Below, in pieces: positions 25,701 through 37,500 of a stretch of DNA of 64,000 bases. This DNA is from Hymenolepis diminuta. Lineage: Eukaryota > Platyhelminthes > Cestoda > Cyclophyllidea > Hymenolepididae. The position numbers and the translations under genes were made by a program. Below the pieces are notes generated by a model, which had not been told where the DNA came from, did not search any database, and was given only the letters and a program-made list of their open reading frames with translations. The stretch spans positions 1,387,245-1,451,244 of the forward strand of contig CAADRB010000010.1 in NCBI GenBank assembly GCA_900708905.1. Direction: 5' to 3'. The first letter of the stretch is position 1. Each line of letters starts with the position of its first letter.

Positions 25701-27960
25701 AAAATAAACATATGCGAAAATTATCAAATGAGATAATAGATGGAATTTTTTAACTAACCTATGATCCCTTAATAACGCTTATGGGTAGCGATAATAAACT
25801 GAAATTCCAAATAATGCAATCTATTGTCAAGGTTTAATCAACATAGGGGATTTAAAATAAACCAAAATAAAACTTTCATTTAATGTACCCCTTGACAAAT
25901 GATCATCTTTCATTAACTGAATTGGAAATATACTTGTTTAAAAAGTGAATGATTAAATAAATAAGCCACCTAAGAGAAGACCGAAATTAGAAATCACATT
26001 ATTCTAGTTAAATATGAAGGCATTTCACCTTTTGAAGGACGAAACAGTTTTCTACAGTATGCGCTACATATCAGATCATGTAAGAAGCATCTCCTCTTAT
26101 GGTAAGGATAAGGGAAGGGAAATCTAGAACTCAGCTCTCAACTTATTGCTGTTACACCCAAAGATATCAATTAATTTAAGTTATACATCCACTCAAGAGG
26201 AAGTATTCAAAGGTAACACTTGGTGAGGTTCATCAGAAAAAGACGTGTAGTACAAGACTCAATGGCAGAAGTTTGAAGTTCATTCCACTCCACTCAAAGA
26301 CTCAATCTCCTAAGTATTGTTTAATCCAAAACGCGTCATCTTTTTCTTACCTTGAAATGACTTAAACAAACAAATTTGTTTTCTTTTCAGGTAAATTAAA
26401 CATTGTTTCCTGCGATTTCTGAGATTAAAAAAAATGTGCCTAGGAATTTTAGTAAAATAAATTTCCGTGTTCCTTTTTACATTAAATTCATTAAATTTAT
26501 GATAGAATAGTTCTAGCCAACCTTCTGCTTCAGCTCCTGACTGGTTATTGAAGTTAATTCTAAATAATTATTTGGTGTATTTAATTTCTTTTTCCTTTAG
26601 ATACTACCTGCTACTCAGACGCTCTTAACCTCAAATTTTCCCGTCGGATACAACAGCCCCTAAAGAAGAAATTGGCCACGCAACTACTCTTCTTATATTT
26701 TGCGCTACTGAGTATGCACATTCATACAATAATTAAAGGTACTTCAACGAAATGAATAGAAAATGCTTTCATATATGTGAACTTCAGAAATAAACGTTAC
26801 AAGTCAAATATGAAAAAGAATATCCAAATGAAAGCTATTGTCTGGCCTCACAGAGTTCTCTCTTCGATCATTTGATCAAAATTAAACAGACTTATTAATA
26901 TCACTTTATTTAAGATATAATAAAATTTGCTGATTTTTTACATTGCTCTATACAAAGACTTAAATAAAGTTAACATAAACACAGAACACGTTAATAAAAT
27001 AGAAATAAAATATTTACGTTTGTGGAGACACAAATATAACCACTTAGGTGAGCCTTGATGATTGGTGAATGTGGAGGAAGAGTTGGTTGCCGTGAGACGT
27101 GGTTATCGCTGGAACAAAGTGAGAAAAGGTGGCAATGGAATCTTTTTCCTATGCTCAGCTTTTTAACACTCTTGGAAGAGTCTGTGTTGTTGATTAAAGC
27201 GGGGGCGTAAACGAGATAGAGCTGCAGGAAGCAGTCTCCTTGATCTCCTTCAATCTCCGAAGTGACACGTCATTTCAATTACAGGATTTGAAAATTGATT
27301 ATTTATCTTAAGTTAATTTACCAACTTAAGAAATTGATTTTCAAATTCTTTCTTTGCTATTTAAATTTAGTTTGGCACTAGAGGAAATTGGCACTCAGAG
27401 GAAATGAAGAAGAAGTTAACTCCTATACATATATAGGGTCGAAAATAAATACAGATAGAAAACCACGACATCTCTTGAGCCAAATCACGAAGGTGAGAGC
27501 TTGGAGGTTAGTGATCGCTTATTCCATAATTTGAATATAATGAAACACGAGTAGACTCCATTTTCTATAGTGAAGGAAATATGCTTAACTGATGATCTCC
27601 CTTCATTTTTCCTTTCATCGGCAGCGTTTTTCGTCAAAAATTGGAATCGCAACTAAATGGGCAAATTCTTTACCTCTGATGACCGTGTAAATCCTTCATT
27701 TAGTTTGATGATATATTTTATTGCATAAATGTTTGATTCTACTTAACTATTAAATTGGGATACAGTTCTCAAAATCTGATAAACTCTGATCAATTTTGAC
27801 TGACTTCTCTATTTCACAATTTGCTTAATATTTTGTAGATGATGCGTTAAAGTCATGAAGTGAAGTATATAAGTTATTTTCGCAGTCGTTTGATCAGCGT
27901 GTGAAAAGTAACTGAGGAAATTCGATTTGAAAGAAAAGAAGGCTAAAAATTCCTGCGCAT
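22760..27960. other. Gene-poor stretch
   Basis: No complete gene recognised. Short frames at 22922-23149 and 24265-24495 have no family resemblance. A fragment at 25448-25660 is listed separately. The rest is AT-rich sequence, some of it probably old repeats. Confidence 0.4.
25400..25660 (+). pseudogene. Possible fragment of a secreted TULIP-like protein
   Basis: A short ATG frame codes a hydrophobic leader (MTLTVIALFVCCVSIS) and stops. In a neighbouring frame, 25448-25660 reads NGTCSHGLIVRIFPTEF and later LFTGTPKVNG. Both pieces have counterparts in the intact secreted protein at 12.4-13.7 kb (NASIYGLRHVVRSCP and LHLDGTPKVE). I read it as a broken or partial paralogue, but the resemblance is short and could be chance. 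A GTATGT donor directly after the leader also allows a real first exon. Confidence 0.25.
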
Positions 27961-27964
27961 TCTC

Positions 27965-28085
27965 GTGATTATTATTAATGCCTCCATCAGCTCTGATAAG
28001 TTGGAGCGATGGGCTGAACATCTAGTAAGGCGATGGCCAACGTCAGCCGAGCTTCTCAACGGACAGGCTCATCGACTCCTTCCTT
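27965..28085 (+). mobile_element. Short LINE-like fragment
   Basis: The plus frame reads SSDKLERWAEHLVRRWPTSA. The 'xLERWxEHF'-type motif is common just before the reverse-transcriptase domain in RTE- and CR1-like LINEs. No flanking RT motif is visible, so only a short relic is supported. It lies about 420 bases downstream of the wnt5 stop. Confidence 0.3.
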
Positions 28086-28160
28086 CTGTCCAAGTTAAAT
28101 GAAAATAAAATATCCCTTAATCGGCAGAGGAGGTCTTCATATTTATATAGTAAAGACTTT

Positions 28161-28166
28161 TTTATT
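28161..28166 (-). promoter_or_regulatory. Candidate wnt5 poly(A) signal
   Basis: On the minus strand an AATAAA lies 339 bases past the wnt5 stop codon. It is the first canonical hexamer I found, and implies a 3' UTR of roughly 0.35 kb. Confidence 0.45.
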
Positions 28167-28504
28167 AAGTTAATAACCACACATTATATAGGGTAGAAGA
28201 TAAATTATAGAAGGAAATGATATACGAAATGCATATATGATACCCTAACGACCAGGTTTGCGATTAAATGACTATCTTTACTTGTCAAAATGGTATGTGT
28301 ACACAGGCTTTTCGAAGTCTCTGATGCATAGAAACAGGGGTAAAAGAAATTATCGGTTAGTAAGTAAGCAGCGAAATTGAAAACATCGTTTCTTTTCAAT
28401 CCATTAAAGATTAGATGAATATAAGAGATTGTGTGAGATGTAAACACAGGAGAGCAGGTTTTATGTTTGAGGGAAAGGACAAGGGGCAGTGGGGTAATTT
28501 ATAT

Positions 28505-31500
28505 TTAATTGCAAATGTGTATTTCTTCTTTTCTGATACAAGTCTGGCATTCTATGGAGCAGCACCAGTGGAACTGACAGAAACAACGATCAGGTACCTC
28601 TCGGGTAAACGTTCGATGACCTCGTCCACAGCATAAATGAGAACACCTCTCGCTTGAGTGACCATCAAGTAGACACTCCCTGCCTGAGGTCATTGTTTTT
28701 CCAGTTAATGGATCAACCGCACAAAAGTTGGGCGACTCCTCAAGATATATCAAATGATCTGAAGTAACCTGCCGAAGGTTACGATTTGCTCGTCGTAGCT
28801 GAGTTCCAGGACGATTAAATTTCACCTAAAATGAAAACAAAGTTTTACTAAAAATTTGTCAGTAGTTGATCGCCTTCATAGGTGTACGGCTAATTTACAC
28901 GTATTGCACTTTCATATCGTTCTTGTAAACGTTGTCCAACTCGTGGGAAGGGAGATAACTGGGTCCAACATGTTCGTAGACTGCATGACCCCGACATTCC
29001 ATGACACTTACATGCGACGGTCGCAAGTCTGTAGACAGCCTGTATAATATAAATAATAGTAAGGTCATACCTGTTTACACTTCGTTACCGATGGTTAAAT
29101 TCAATTCAATTTCAATCTACGTGTGTTACCAGCATAAGCAGTATTTATTAAGAACTTACAAGTCGTCCTACTCTGTTATTGTGAAGGTTCATGAGTTTTC
29201 TTGCAAGACCAAGAGAATTTCTTGGAAAACTCTTCTCCTTTTCACGTATATCTACGAAAGCTTTGGAGAAACGGTAAGCGTAGTCGATGTTATCACCACA
29301 TCCACCCCAAATCCAATCTCGGTGGAGCTGTTGTGGACGTTCAGCCTTACTGCATCCGCAGCTTGAGAGTCGAGCTTCTTTGCAACTTCGAGCTAGTGCA
29401 TGAACTACACCGGCGGAAGCTATTGCATGAACGATGCTCGCTTCTCGAGTACCTATGGAAAGGTAATTGGGCATTCAATGATAATATCAACTGCAAATGA
29501 AAATGTTCTATATTTTTATTAGAGGAAAATATATGGACACGATTAATAGTAAAAGTTTTCAATAAGGAGTGACGGGAAGAGTTTTAAGAATGTGTTGAGA
29601 ATTAAGTTGAGGTACCATTTACTGCGTCTTATTCTAATGTTTCAAAGATTGTTGAGTGGGGTCATATTTATAAACAATCATAACTTATTGATCAATTAAT
29701 TAATTTGATTGATTGATTGATTATGTAGTTCCAACGGATTTTGTAATGATCTAATTACTGTGACACTGTACTATACTATAGCTCACTCATGTTTATTATA
29801 AGTGAAAATTCGACTAAAATATTATACAAAATTGGGATATAGTATAAAACTACGTGATTAAATGTTATGAATTTTGAAAATCTCCGAACGTATCTTCGTA
29901 TACTTCTTTAATGAGATCAATTCAATTGAAGTTGTTAATACAGAAATAGGGAAAATCTATGGCTTCTCATACAAGGAGTTGGCTTAGGCAAGTCGATGCA
30001 GAGGTGAAGCAGGCGATAGGTGAGAATAAAGGTGTGACTTTGATGCAGAATTCTAATAAGAAATATATCCTTCGTTTACTAGGACACTAACCAAAACTAA
30101 AAAGTGTAAAAACAGGAATTAGTCTGCATGGACATTCGGTGGCATCGACTCTTTGTAAATGCGTGTGAGATGGGAAGAAATTGGCGAAACGCAGGCATTC
30201 CACAAATTAATATATTTTCTTGCCCAGTAGATGACTGTTACAAGGGCTATGTGAAAGAAGGTCGTTACGAAATCATTTTCATTGCAAATTCATTGCAGCG
30301 ACGATAAGAAATAATGTAAAACATTATGAACGGAGTCAAAATACAGACAAACCGAAGATATTTCAGAGTCCAGATGGAGTAAGGCTACGATTCTCGACCA
30401 CCCTAAAAACTCACTGTTTAAATGTTCGCCAGGAGTAAAATGGAGAAGTTTTTTGCTTTGCCATAGATAATAATTCTTCAGACATGGTGAAGGAAATGAC
30501 AAGTTATGAAGTCAAATACTGAAAATTTGGCTGTAATGTAATTATATCCTGGTTTACTGTTTGACTCTGCGTAGTTGAGTTCCTTTCATTCGTTACTTTG
30601 AAAATTTTAAAGTGGATCAATTATATACTTTATCTTTGTTGTGATCCGTCCTGTGTATTTGGAAATCAGTGCTCAATATTCCCTTCCTTTCGAGATGCAA
30701 TTTATGTAATTTAACCCGAAGCATTGCTTACATAAAGTTTCGCTACGTTAAAACTGTAAGCTGATCATGCAAGATCATTTCACTTTCCCATTATTAGCAT
30801 AAAAAATGAATTGAAGAGGCAACATCAACTCCTCTTGTTTAAAAAAACCGGTCAATAAATACTGAACGTCGCAGACAAGCATTTGTACCAATGCAGGAGA
30901 AGTATGAAATTTGAAAGTAGGAAAGCGAACTACCCATTTAGTAAATGTTGTGTAGCCCGTGTCCAAACATCACAAAAAGTAAGACTATTTGATATCATGA
31001 ATTCGCTTTCTGCATCATTTCGATCCTCTCCCAGTTCTATATTTTGGACTTTATGTTAATCGATTTCAGTTGCTTTCCACAATGAAAAAATGTAATTTAT
31101 TTTAATTTGGATAATAAAACTTTAGATCTGATGCTCTAATGTAAAATATCCACCCTTTGAATATGAAATTTGCGTTCGTAAAGGAAGAAAATCGATATCC
31201 GAATGTATTCCTTGATATTTTCAAGGTTAACTGACCTGACTCATATTTTTCAAGCTAACAGGTCGAAACTGTGACGACTTTCATTTTCATTTGTGTTGAA
31301 AAATGAAATTCCGTTGAAAATTAACATTTAAAAGAGGCATCTCTCTCTACTCAGTTTGTGACTTTCAGAAGCGCTAAAAGTCAATTATAATCTTTTCAAT
31401 TGTAACAAATGTAACCTTAAATCAGATCATAAATATGTCTAATATTAAAATAAAATACTTTTCAATCCAAATGTCATTTTTTTGTTTTAATGGACTTAGG

Positions 31501-34500
31501 AATGTATTTAATTTACAATTGAACTTTATCGTCTTAAAGAATCTACCAGACTGGAAATCTACTTTTCTAAATATGTTCACCCATCCAGCTCCAGTGACAG
31601 GAATTTTTCAAAGAATCTGATAAGAGTCCACAGCTGTCATGAGGTCAAACAAGAGATCCCACAATTTCCTCCAAATTACTTCCCAAATTTTCACTGAGAG
31701 ACGAGACAACATCGCACTTCCTCTGAAGCAAGTGAAAACCGGGCGTTTCGTGGGGCGTTTTTCCATTTACGAATCGAATGGGATGTCTGCGGTTAGCGGG
31801 AAAACCCGCTAATACCGCGTGAAAATCATGTTCGAAAGAAGATATACGTACGTCTTGTGCACATGACAACAGGAAGGCACATATCCCCCCTGTCATCCAC
31901 CCCTCCCCCCAAGCACCGTACCTGTCTCATTTCCCTCACCGCACCCCTTTTAGGTGAGAGGTGCCCTTAACATGGGAGTGTTAAAGGGTGGGGCAAAAGG
32001 GACTGAGAGAGTGGGAGTGTATATAATTGCAAACAGTTGGTGTCAGTGCGTCTTCATATTATCCCAAGGGAATAAACAGTTGTCCCGATCCCATTACTAC
32101 AAACGTACGCCCAGTAGAATCGCATGTTTTGGGTTCTTCAGTCTGTTTTCACTACCGTCACCTCCAGTACCACTTGCAAACCTAGTAGTGAAACCCGCTG
32201 AAAAAAATCGAAAGGTGGAGAAATTTTTGGCCGGCATGAACATTATATTACAGGCAGTAGTAGTAGGGAGAAAGAAAGGCGGAAACGAAATGCCTTTTAC
32301 CACCATTGTGCAGGAGTGATGAAAGTGCACACATATTTGAGGGTCTTGCAACTAGTACATTGGTGGATTTATCAAAACACTTTTTGAATTGTGGTTGCGA
32401 AATTAAATTCTCAAATTCCTGTCAGAAATGCTCTGTTGGTCCTTCAATTTGAAACCACGTGGCGGTAATTTAACAAACGATTGTAAATTATGCCGCAATT
32501 GACAAATAGGTGCATTTGGTTAAATATCCTGGGTAATTTACGCAAGTGCATTTAAAACTGGGCTGTGTTGCAATTTCAGCCAACGGCGGAGTTGCATTAG
32601 CTGCGATTTCAAATTTGATGTGACTAAAATTAGAAAGACTGCTTCCTGATTTAATAAAGGCTGTTGCAGATGTATCTATTTTACAATTGAGAATTGATTT
32701 GAAATCCCTGACTTACAATCGCTTATCGGAATGATGTTCTATACAAAACAATACTGATTTGCCAAAAGATAGGGAACACTGGAGATTACTTCCATAATAT
32801 CAAACATGTGAGAGGCGTCACCATCTAGGATCATAAACTTGGCTCTTTCCTGGTATTCGCTTTCTCTTGCTAACAGACGTTTTTGATGTAATGGTTAATA
32901 AAATACACTCGTAATTGAAAACTGGCTCTAGCCACCTTCAAACGTTAGGCTTTAACCAAACTGAATGTAATAAAGGTTTACATCATTATTATTAAAACTA
33001 AAGATCAACTATTCGAAACTCAGATCTTATAAGAATTATAGATCAGATCAAAATTTCCCCATATATCCTTCCTCTATACTCTCTAAAATGTATCCTTGAA
33101 TCCATGTTTTGATCCCCTGACTCAAAAATATAAAACGCAGAAGCATAACACTGATTTATTATTAGCAGCTAATGAGACTTTTCATTGTCTGAAATTGTGA
33201 ACCAATTTAAAGCCTTTTTAAATGGGAAGTCAACTAATGAATTTCGATCTTCACCAAAGCAGGGAGAAAACGATTGTAACAGAAATGATCGTTTTCACAT
33301 CAATAACTTACATATACACAAAATTACTTGTGGCTTATTAAATTCCAATGGGACATGTGCTTCCCGACTAAAAATATGTCAGTAAGAAATTTTTATTTTT
33401 CGTTTGTGTTAGCCTATAAATAATACTTTTGAAAATGAAAAATTGGTAAACATGTTCATAATGGATATTCGAAATAGTTCCAAAAGGAAATGTACGCTAA
33501 GAACGATGCTTAAGAATTTCGAACCACTTGAAAAGTTGTAAAATGGTCTTTAAAGTTTGCTGTTAAAGCCGCCAATAAGCTCGAAAACTTCGGCACACTT
33601 TTTTAATAATGAAAATGCAAGCACTTATGTTTTATTTCCTTCTTCACTTGTAATTTAAGTAGTATTTCAGAAGTGTTTTAGTAATAAACACCTATTTTCG
33701 AATAAAACTTGAATTTCAAGAAATAATAATTCTGCCAACAAATTCAAGAAGAAACTTTTACAAAACTGATCTTTGCTTTGCCTGACTTTTTGAGAGTCCA
33801 TTATATTAGAGTAATTAAACCTGAAAACGAAAATATCTCAACGCTATTTTTAAGGCGTAAATTAAAGAGAGATATTTATTCATTGGAGTGGTGAATATAA
33901 AAATCTAACAACTTTTTAACTAGACCCAAATATTCAAAATTTTATTGATTCATACAAATCGAGGATGTTCTGCGGTTTTTTATATACCTATGGAAATCTG
34001 TTGATTTTTATCTATTCAAAAATATTGACTAAGACATGAAAATCACTCATTATGTAGTAAAGATTTCCTAAAGAATTAATATATCTGGCAGTATAGGTTC
34101 TTGTTTTTGTCAATAACTCGGTATACCCGTTTCGTGTTGTGACATGGGGAAGTCACAACGAATTAACAAAAAAATTGTTTTTGATGAAGGAACCCTGACA
34201 AAGAAATCATGTTTCCGGAATAAGGCTTTTTGTTAGGCAACGGGAGAATGGGAAGGGGAGAATCCAATGTTTAGACACTTGTTACAGCTCAGGAATAAAT
34301 ATTCACCAGGTAGCCGGTTAGTCATTTTATCTTCGAGACACATTCCGCTTTAGTAGGGTTCGATGAAACATGTTAATTGTCACGATTGTTTTTTCCACGA
34401 AACCATAGGACAGCTGTTTTCTAGCTCAAAAATAGTAATAAAAGATCCGGAGAGAAAACTGCATAAAAAAGTTTGTTTGCGTTTTTTTCGACGATCTAAT

Positions 34501-37500
34501 AACATGATAAGTCAATGAAGATGTTAAACCGGTAAGATGTTCTTAAAAAAGCTTTGCGTGAAAGTAAGAACCCAATGAATAAAAAAATGCTCAACGTCAA
34601 CGTTTATCTGCAAGACGTATAGAATTTAAAATAGTGTGAGGTTGGCGTCCTCAAATACCGTAATCTCTAAAAGGGAGTACAAAACTCCAACTCTAAAGAA
34701 GGCTTTGCCATTTAAGATATTAATCTTGTCTGATGTAAACCAAAATTTACCCACATATTTCACTCACAAAACCTACCACCATGACGAACTTTAGGCATAT
34801 TGGCGCTAAGAGGGTAATAACCGCAATTAACCCTCGTGTTCCATTACAACGTGACCTGAGGGGAGAGATGTGTTTATTCAGTGCGCCAAGGAGGATGATA
34901 AATTAAGGTCAAAGGGGTTAGGTGTTGACAGCGCGCCATGATGTGCTTTCTAGGTTAGAGACACTTGACATCGTTAATACCAGAAAAAAAAGCATTGGCA
35001 TAATCGTGTAAGAAAGTAAAATGTAATCAGCTTTATTTTGACAACTTTAATACAGACCTTGACAGGGGCGACAGACAAATTAATCGTTTATCTGAAGCAC
35101 AGAAAATTTGCCAAAATCTGCATAGAAGTTTAAATTCCACCTAATATAGGTAAGGCTGTTGAAAATAGAGCCAAATTTTTTCCGAGCGGCGTTAATTTTA
35201 TTTCATTTGGCACTATTCTAAGATAACAATGGCGATATTTCTTTTGGAATAAACGCTTTTCCAGCATTCAGAACTGAAATCAAAGGTAAATTGTCATTCT
35301 TAATCTTTGAAGTAAGGATAAATATTAGCGGCAAAGTTAAAAATATGGGCTTCCACTTAAGATTTGTGTGCAGTTATGGAGATTAAAATAAATGGAGACT
35401 TTTTCTTTCTGGAAGAGCTTCGAAATAAGTTAGAAATTAATTTATTAACCCCAATTATCATAGCCTTTAGCTGCCACTCAAAGTAATTTAGTAGCGACAT
35501 TCAAATATAACCTTCATTTTCTATGATCCAACCTTTGGAGTTAACTGATTAAAATGTTTTTTTTTTATAGATACCATTTATTTATATTTTGCTGTACTTC
35601 TTTTAGAGATATGCTGAATGCTTTTTACTGATACAAATGAATCCAATTTGACTTCCTACAAAAGGTATGTATTGACTTCAATATTCTTGTCAGAAATTGA
35701 ACATTTTAAGCAGATTTCTTCAGAACTTCAAACATATTCGAAAATTTTACAAAACTTAGCAACAGGCATAATAATTTGCTATTTGGTGAAACTCGTTTTT
35801 TTCCCTCACTCTATTGAGATGAGCCACTTTTTAAAAATGAGTATCTTTTGTTAAGAAGCACGTAGGGCAAGTCGAATTTCATTCCCCCTTAATATTCTTT
35901 GGTATGGTAATTTATTTAAAAATTATTATCACTTTTATCTAGAATAAATAATGTTTCTCGATACAGTATTTTTCTTTGTTATCAATGAATCTATTGTCTA
36001 CGTTCCGTTCTCAAAACAAAATTTAGCACTTAATTACATCTTTACCTGGAGTGAGCTCCAGTGAAGTCTGCTCTATTTATGTCATGTAAGTTCTAATAAT
36101 CCTGATTTCTCGGCTTTTGGAAGAAGATATATGAGTTGTAGTGGTAAAACTGACCTTTCTAATTGATATACGCTTGGATATCAAGGATAAATAGTTGCCC
36201 AGTAATCGGGAGGACGAATTATGACATTTGAAGTTTGGAATGTGATGTAGTACGAAAACCGAATGAAATTAGACTCCTTTGCTACACTGATTATATTATC
36301 AAAATTATTCTGATCCTTTTCCTCTTGTGTCTTATCGGATTTTTTACTATTATTCGATTTTAGTTTTTCCACATAATGAAAGCTTGTAATAAACTATTTT
36401 GATTTGTTGTGGATTTTAATATTAAAATTTGGTATTTCATCATAAACTCAAAATGTCAGGAGACAGCGAAACGGGAGTTTTTTTGTGTTCCCATAATCTG
36501 TAGCTACCTTATCTACAATAACGAGAATCTGGCAGACACAGTGTTCAAGGGTAGTTGCCATCCAAATTGCCTCTAATCTATTATTTTTCAAGTATCTCCT
36601 GGTGAATTGTCCGTATATTCCAAGCTATGGTACTTCTTTCTGAACATTTTTTCACTAAACACGTCGATTATTGTTTTTCCACATCATATTATAACATCTC
36701 CAGGTTATAAAGAGTTGCACGAACTATGTTAGGTTGCTTCAAGTTACATAAGGTAGTGGCAAAAATTGAAGATGTGGTGATCGGAGAACTTACCATGGCG
36801 AGTATGAGTGCCGATCGAGAAGGCATCTTTGCCAGATGTGCAGTTCCAGTGACGAAATTTGAATTGCTCCTCACATTGGAGAATGCCTATTCGAGCTCCA
36901 ATACTTACTATGGGCATATGATCAAAGTTCTGATGGCACATCACAAGCTGCGATCGTGAGAGACCGTAGCTCTGCATACATAGGGGTTTGTGCTGATAGA
37001 AAGATGCTGGAACTTCGTGCAATCGGTGCCAGGGAAGAAGACCGAGATTCCTACATTATGAGGAAATAAGAAAGAGTTCCCTTTCAAATATACGTGGTGT
37101 TCCAAGATATTCCTATCCAAAGGCATTTCAATAACGAAAAGCTTATCATTAATTGAATTAACATTTTCTCATTACAATAAATATCAAGTTAATATTAATT
37201 CCAGATCAGTCGGAAATATATATATAAATAGTGCCTAAACAAATTTAAACCTATCTGGTGTATTGCAGTAATTTCAGGTGCAAAAGGTTCTAATGGGCAT
37301 GTACAAATGCTTCTACTTACTCTTGATGAAAGTAATAAGCATAAAAGGTCAAATAATAAAAATGTTATGCGTGTTAAGTTTTACACGCATTAAATTTCAA
37401 ATTACTCTTAAACATTCATAAACTATACAAAATATACAAATTATCTACTAAAAAATGGAACCCCTTGATGTATCCTTGAATTAGAAAATGAAAATTTCTT

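Larger units (their letters stand above)
30521..36793 (-). other. Rest of wnt5 intron 2
   Basis: No convincing exon of another gene. It contains the GC-rich island at 31620-32340 and short frames at 33185-33385, 35618-35854 and 36181-36372 that I could not tie to a family. A patch at 34780-34950 is less AT-rich and may be regulatory or a conserved element; nothing in the sequence proves it. Confidence 0.5.

Noticed and set aside
28415..29500. Plus-strand frames opposite wnt5 exons 3-5
   Set aside because: They are shadows of the strongly supported minus-strand wnt5 exons and have no family resemblance.
31954..32319. 121-codon plus frame in the GC-rich island
   Set aside because: Composition explains the lack of stops; no motif, and an opposite-strand frame of similar quality lies beside it.
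34350..34375. GGGTTCGAT as a tRNA B box
   Set aside because: No matching A box or cloverleaf around it, and the CC that should follow is absent.
34690..34720. GGCTTTGCCATTT as another LINE tail
   Set aside because: Only the core matches; no finger sequence upstream.
36726..36959. Plus frame of 77 codons opposite wnt5 exon 2
   Set aside because: Antisense shadow of the exon holding the FRHWNC motif.
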